A stretch of 6,108 nt of DNA, from assembly GCA_023299895.1 (NCBI GenBank), contig JALZWI010000169.1, positions 1 through 6,108 of the forward strand, given 5' to 3'. The stretch comes from Arenicella sp. (lineage in GTDB: Bacteria > Pseudomonadota > Gammaproteobacteria > Arenicellales > Arenicellaceae). This document shows, one piece after another, positions 5,696 through 6,108 of this stretch. The number at the start of each line of letters is the position of its first letter. The stretch's first letter is position 1. The notes below the pieces were generated by a model. The model was not told where the DNA came from and made no database searches. It was given only the letters and a program-made list of their open reading frames with translations. Both the position numbers and the translations under genes were made by a program.

Positions 5696-6108
5696 TTATT
5701 CATAGCGAAGGGCTTGAGCGGGGTGCGTCTTAGAGGCACGCCACGCTGGATATAAGGTCGCCAACATGCTCATGACAATTGCAGATAACACAATCACGAT
5801 CACATCATCCCAGCGTAACTCAGCAGGAAAATCACTGATCACATAGACATCAGCAGGAAATAACTGAAAACCTATGAGTCCTTCCAAAAACGGCACAATT
5901 GTGGCGACATTCAGTGCAGTTAGAACACCGAGAACACCGCCAATAATAGTTCCCAACACTCCAGAGGTGACACCTTGCACAAAGAAAATACCCATTACCT
6001 TATTTGGCGACAAACCCAGTGTGCGCAGAATGGCAATATCGGCACGCTTATCAGTCACCACCATCACTAATGTTGAGACGATATTAAACGCCGCCACAGC
6101 CACAATCA
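5696..6108 (-). CDS. lolC: LolC/LolE-family lipoprotein-releasing permease, C-terminal part (runs off right edge)
   Basis: The visible 136 codons are the C-terminal FtsX-type membrane domain of the permease that works with LolD. The frame is open to the edge, so a GTG at 6103 is not the true start: the residues on either side (IVAVAAFNIVSTLVMVV) form a conserved helix of the family. After it come the cytoplasmic coupling segment DKRADIAILRTLG, a helix pair around FFVQGVTSGVLGTIIGG, a short periplasmic part (GFQLFPADVYVISDFPAEL) and a final helix ending TLYPAWRASKTHPAQALRYE. The ALRYE end is as in E. coli LolC, whereas the LFPADVYVISDFPAEL part is closer to LolE. The large periplasmic domain that would classify it lies outside the window. 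It precedes lolD by 29 bp. The symbol is therefore tentative: it may be LolC, or a LolF-type single permease. Confidence 0.85.
   Translation of the reverse strand, partial: IVAVAAFNIVSTLVMVVTDKRADIAILRTLGLSPNKVMGIFFVQGVTSGVLGTIIGGVLGVLTALNVATIVPFLEGLIGFQLFPADVYVISDFPAELRWDDVIVIVLSAIVMSMLATLYPAWRASKTHPAQALRYE

Noticed and set aside
6101..6103. GTG as the start of a small 135-residue protein.
   Set aside because: The frame is open beyond the window edge and the residues before it match the conserved helix of LolC/E permeases, so this is an internal codon.

Overview
This window looks like the chromosome of a Gram-negative gammaproteobacterium of fairly low G+C content. The evidence is the gene set itself: outer-membrane lipoprotein export (LolC/E-type permease and LolD), lipid A-core flipping (MsbA), an ExbB/ExbD proton-driven motor pair and a full-length ComEC DNA-uptake channel. 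I cannot name the genus. From memory, the order lol genes - DUF2062 - comEC - exbB - exbD - LPS genes is a recurring gammaproteobacterial neighbourhood, also seen in Pseudomonas. I read this as ordinary envelope housekeeping DNA, not a mobile or defence island.

Layout. Positions 1-491 (minus strand) hold the first 163 codons of msbA, which runs off the left edge. Upstream of it on the same strand are exbD (502-936) and exbB (956-1615), with gaps of only 10 and 19 bp, so exbB-exbD-msbA is very probably one operon. A 124-bp AT-rich gap separates exbB from comEC (1740-4145, minus), an 801-residue three-domain protein that starts at TTG behind a good Shine-Dalgarno. A divergent intergenic region (4146-4281) carries two well-matched sigma70-type promoters pointing opposite ways with overlapping -35 boxes. 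The rightward one drives a 190-residue DUF2062 membrane protein (4282-4854, plus). The 113-bp gap after it, between convergent genes, is mostly a perfect 21-bp tandem repeat of 3.8 copies (4875-4953). Then come lolD (4968-5666, minus) and the C-terminal part of its permease partner (5696-6108, minus), which runs off the right edge.

How the genes work together. LolD powers a LolC/E-type permease that extracts lipoproteins from the inner membrane. MsbA flips lipid A-core across the same membrane. ExbB/ExbD are a proton-powered stator pair whose partner is not encoded here; their place just before msbA hints at envelope work but does not prove it. ComEC is the inner-membrane channel for transforming single-stranded DNA. 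DUF2062 has no established function.

I found no convincing undescribed system. The points most worth a second look are the perfect tandem repeat between convergent genes, the overlapping back-to-back promoters, the ExbBD pair coupled to msbA, and the absence of lolE directly after lolD together with a permease tail that mixes LolC- and LolE-like features. No gene-free stretch exceeds 300 bases.
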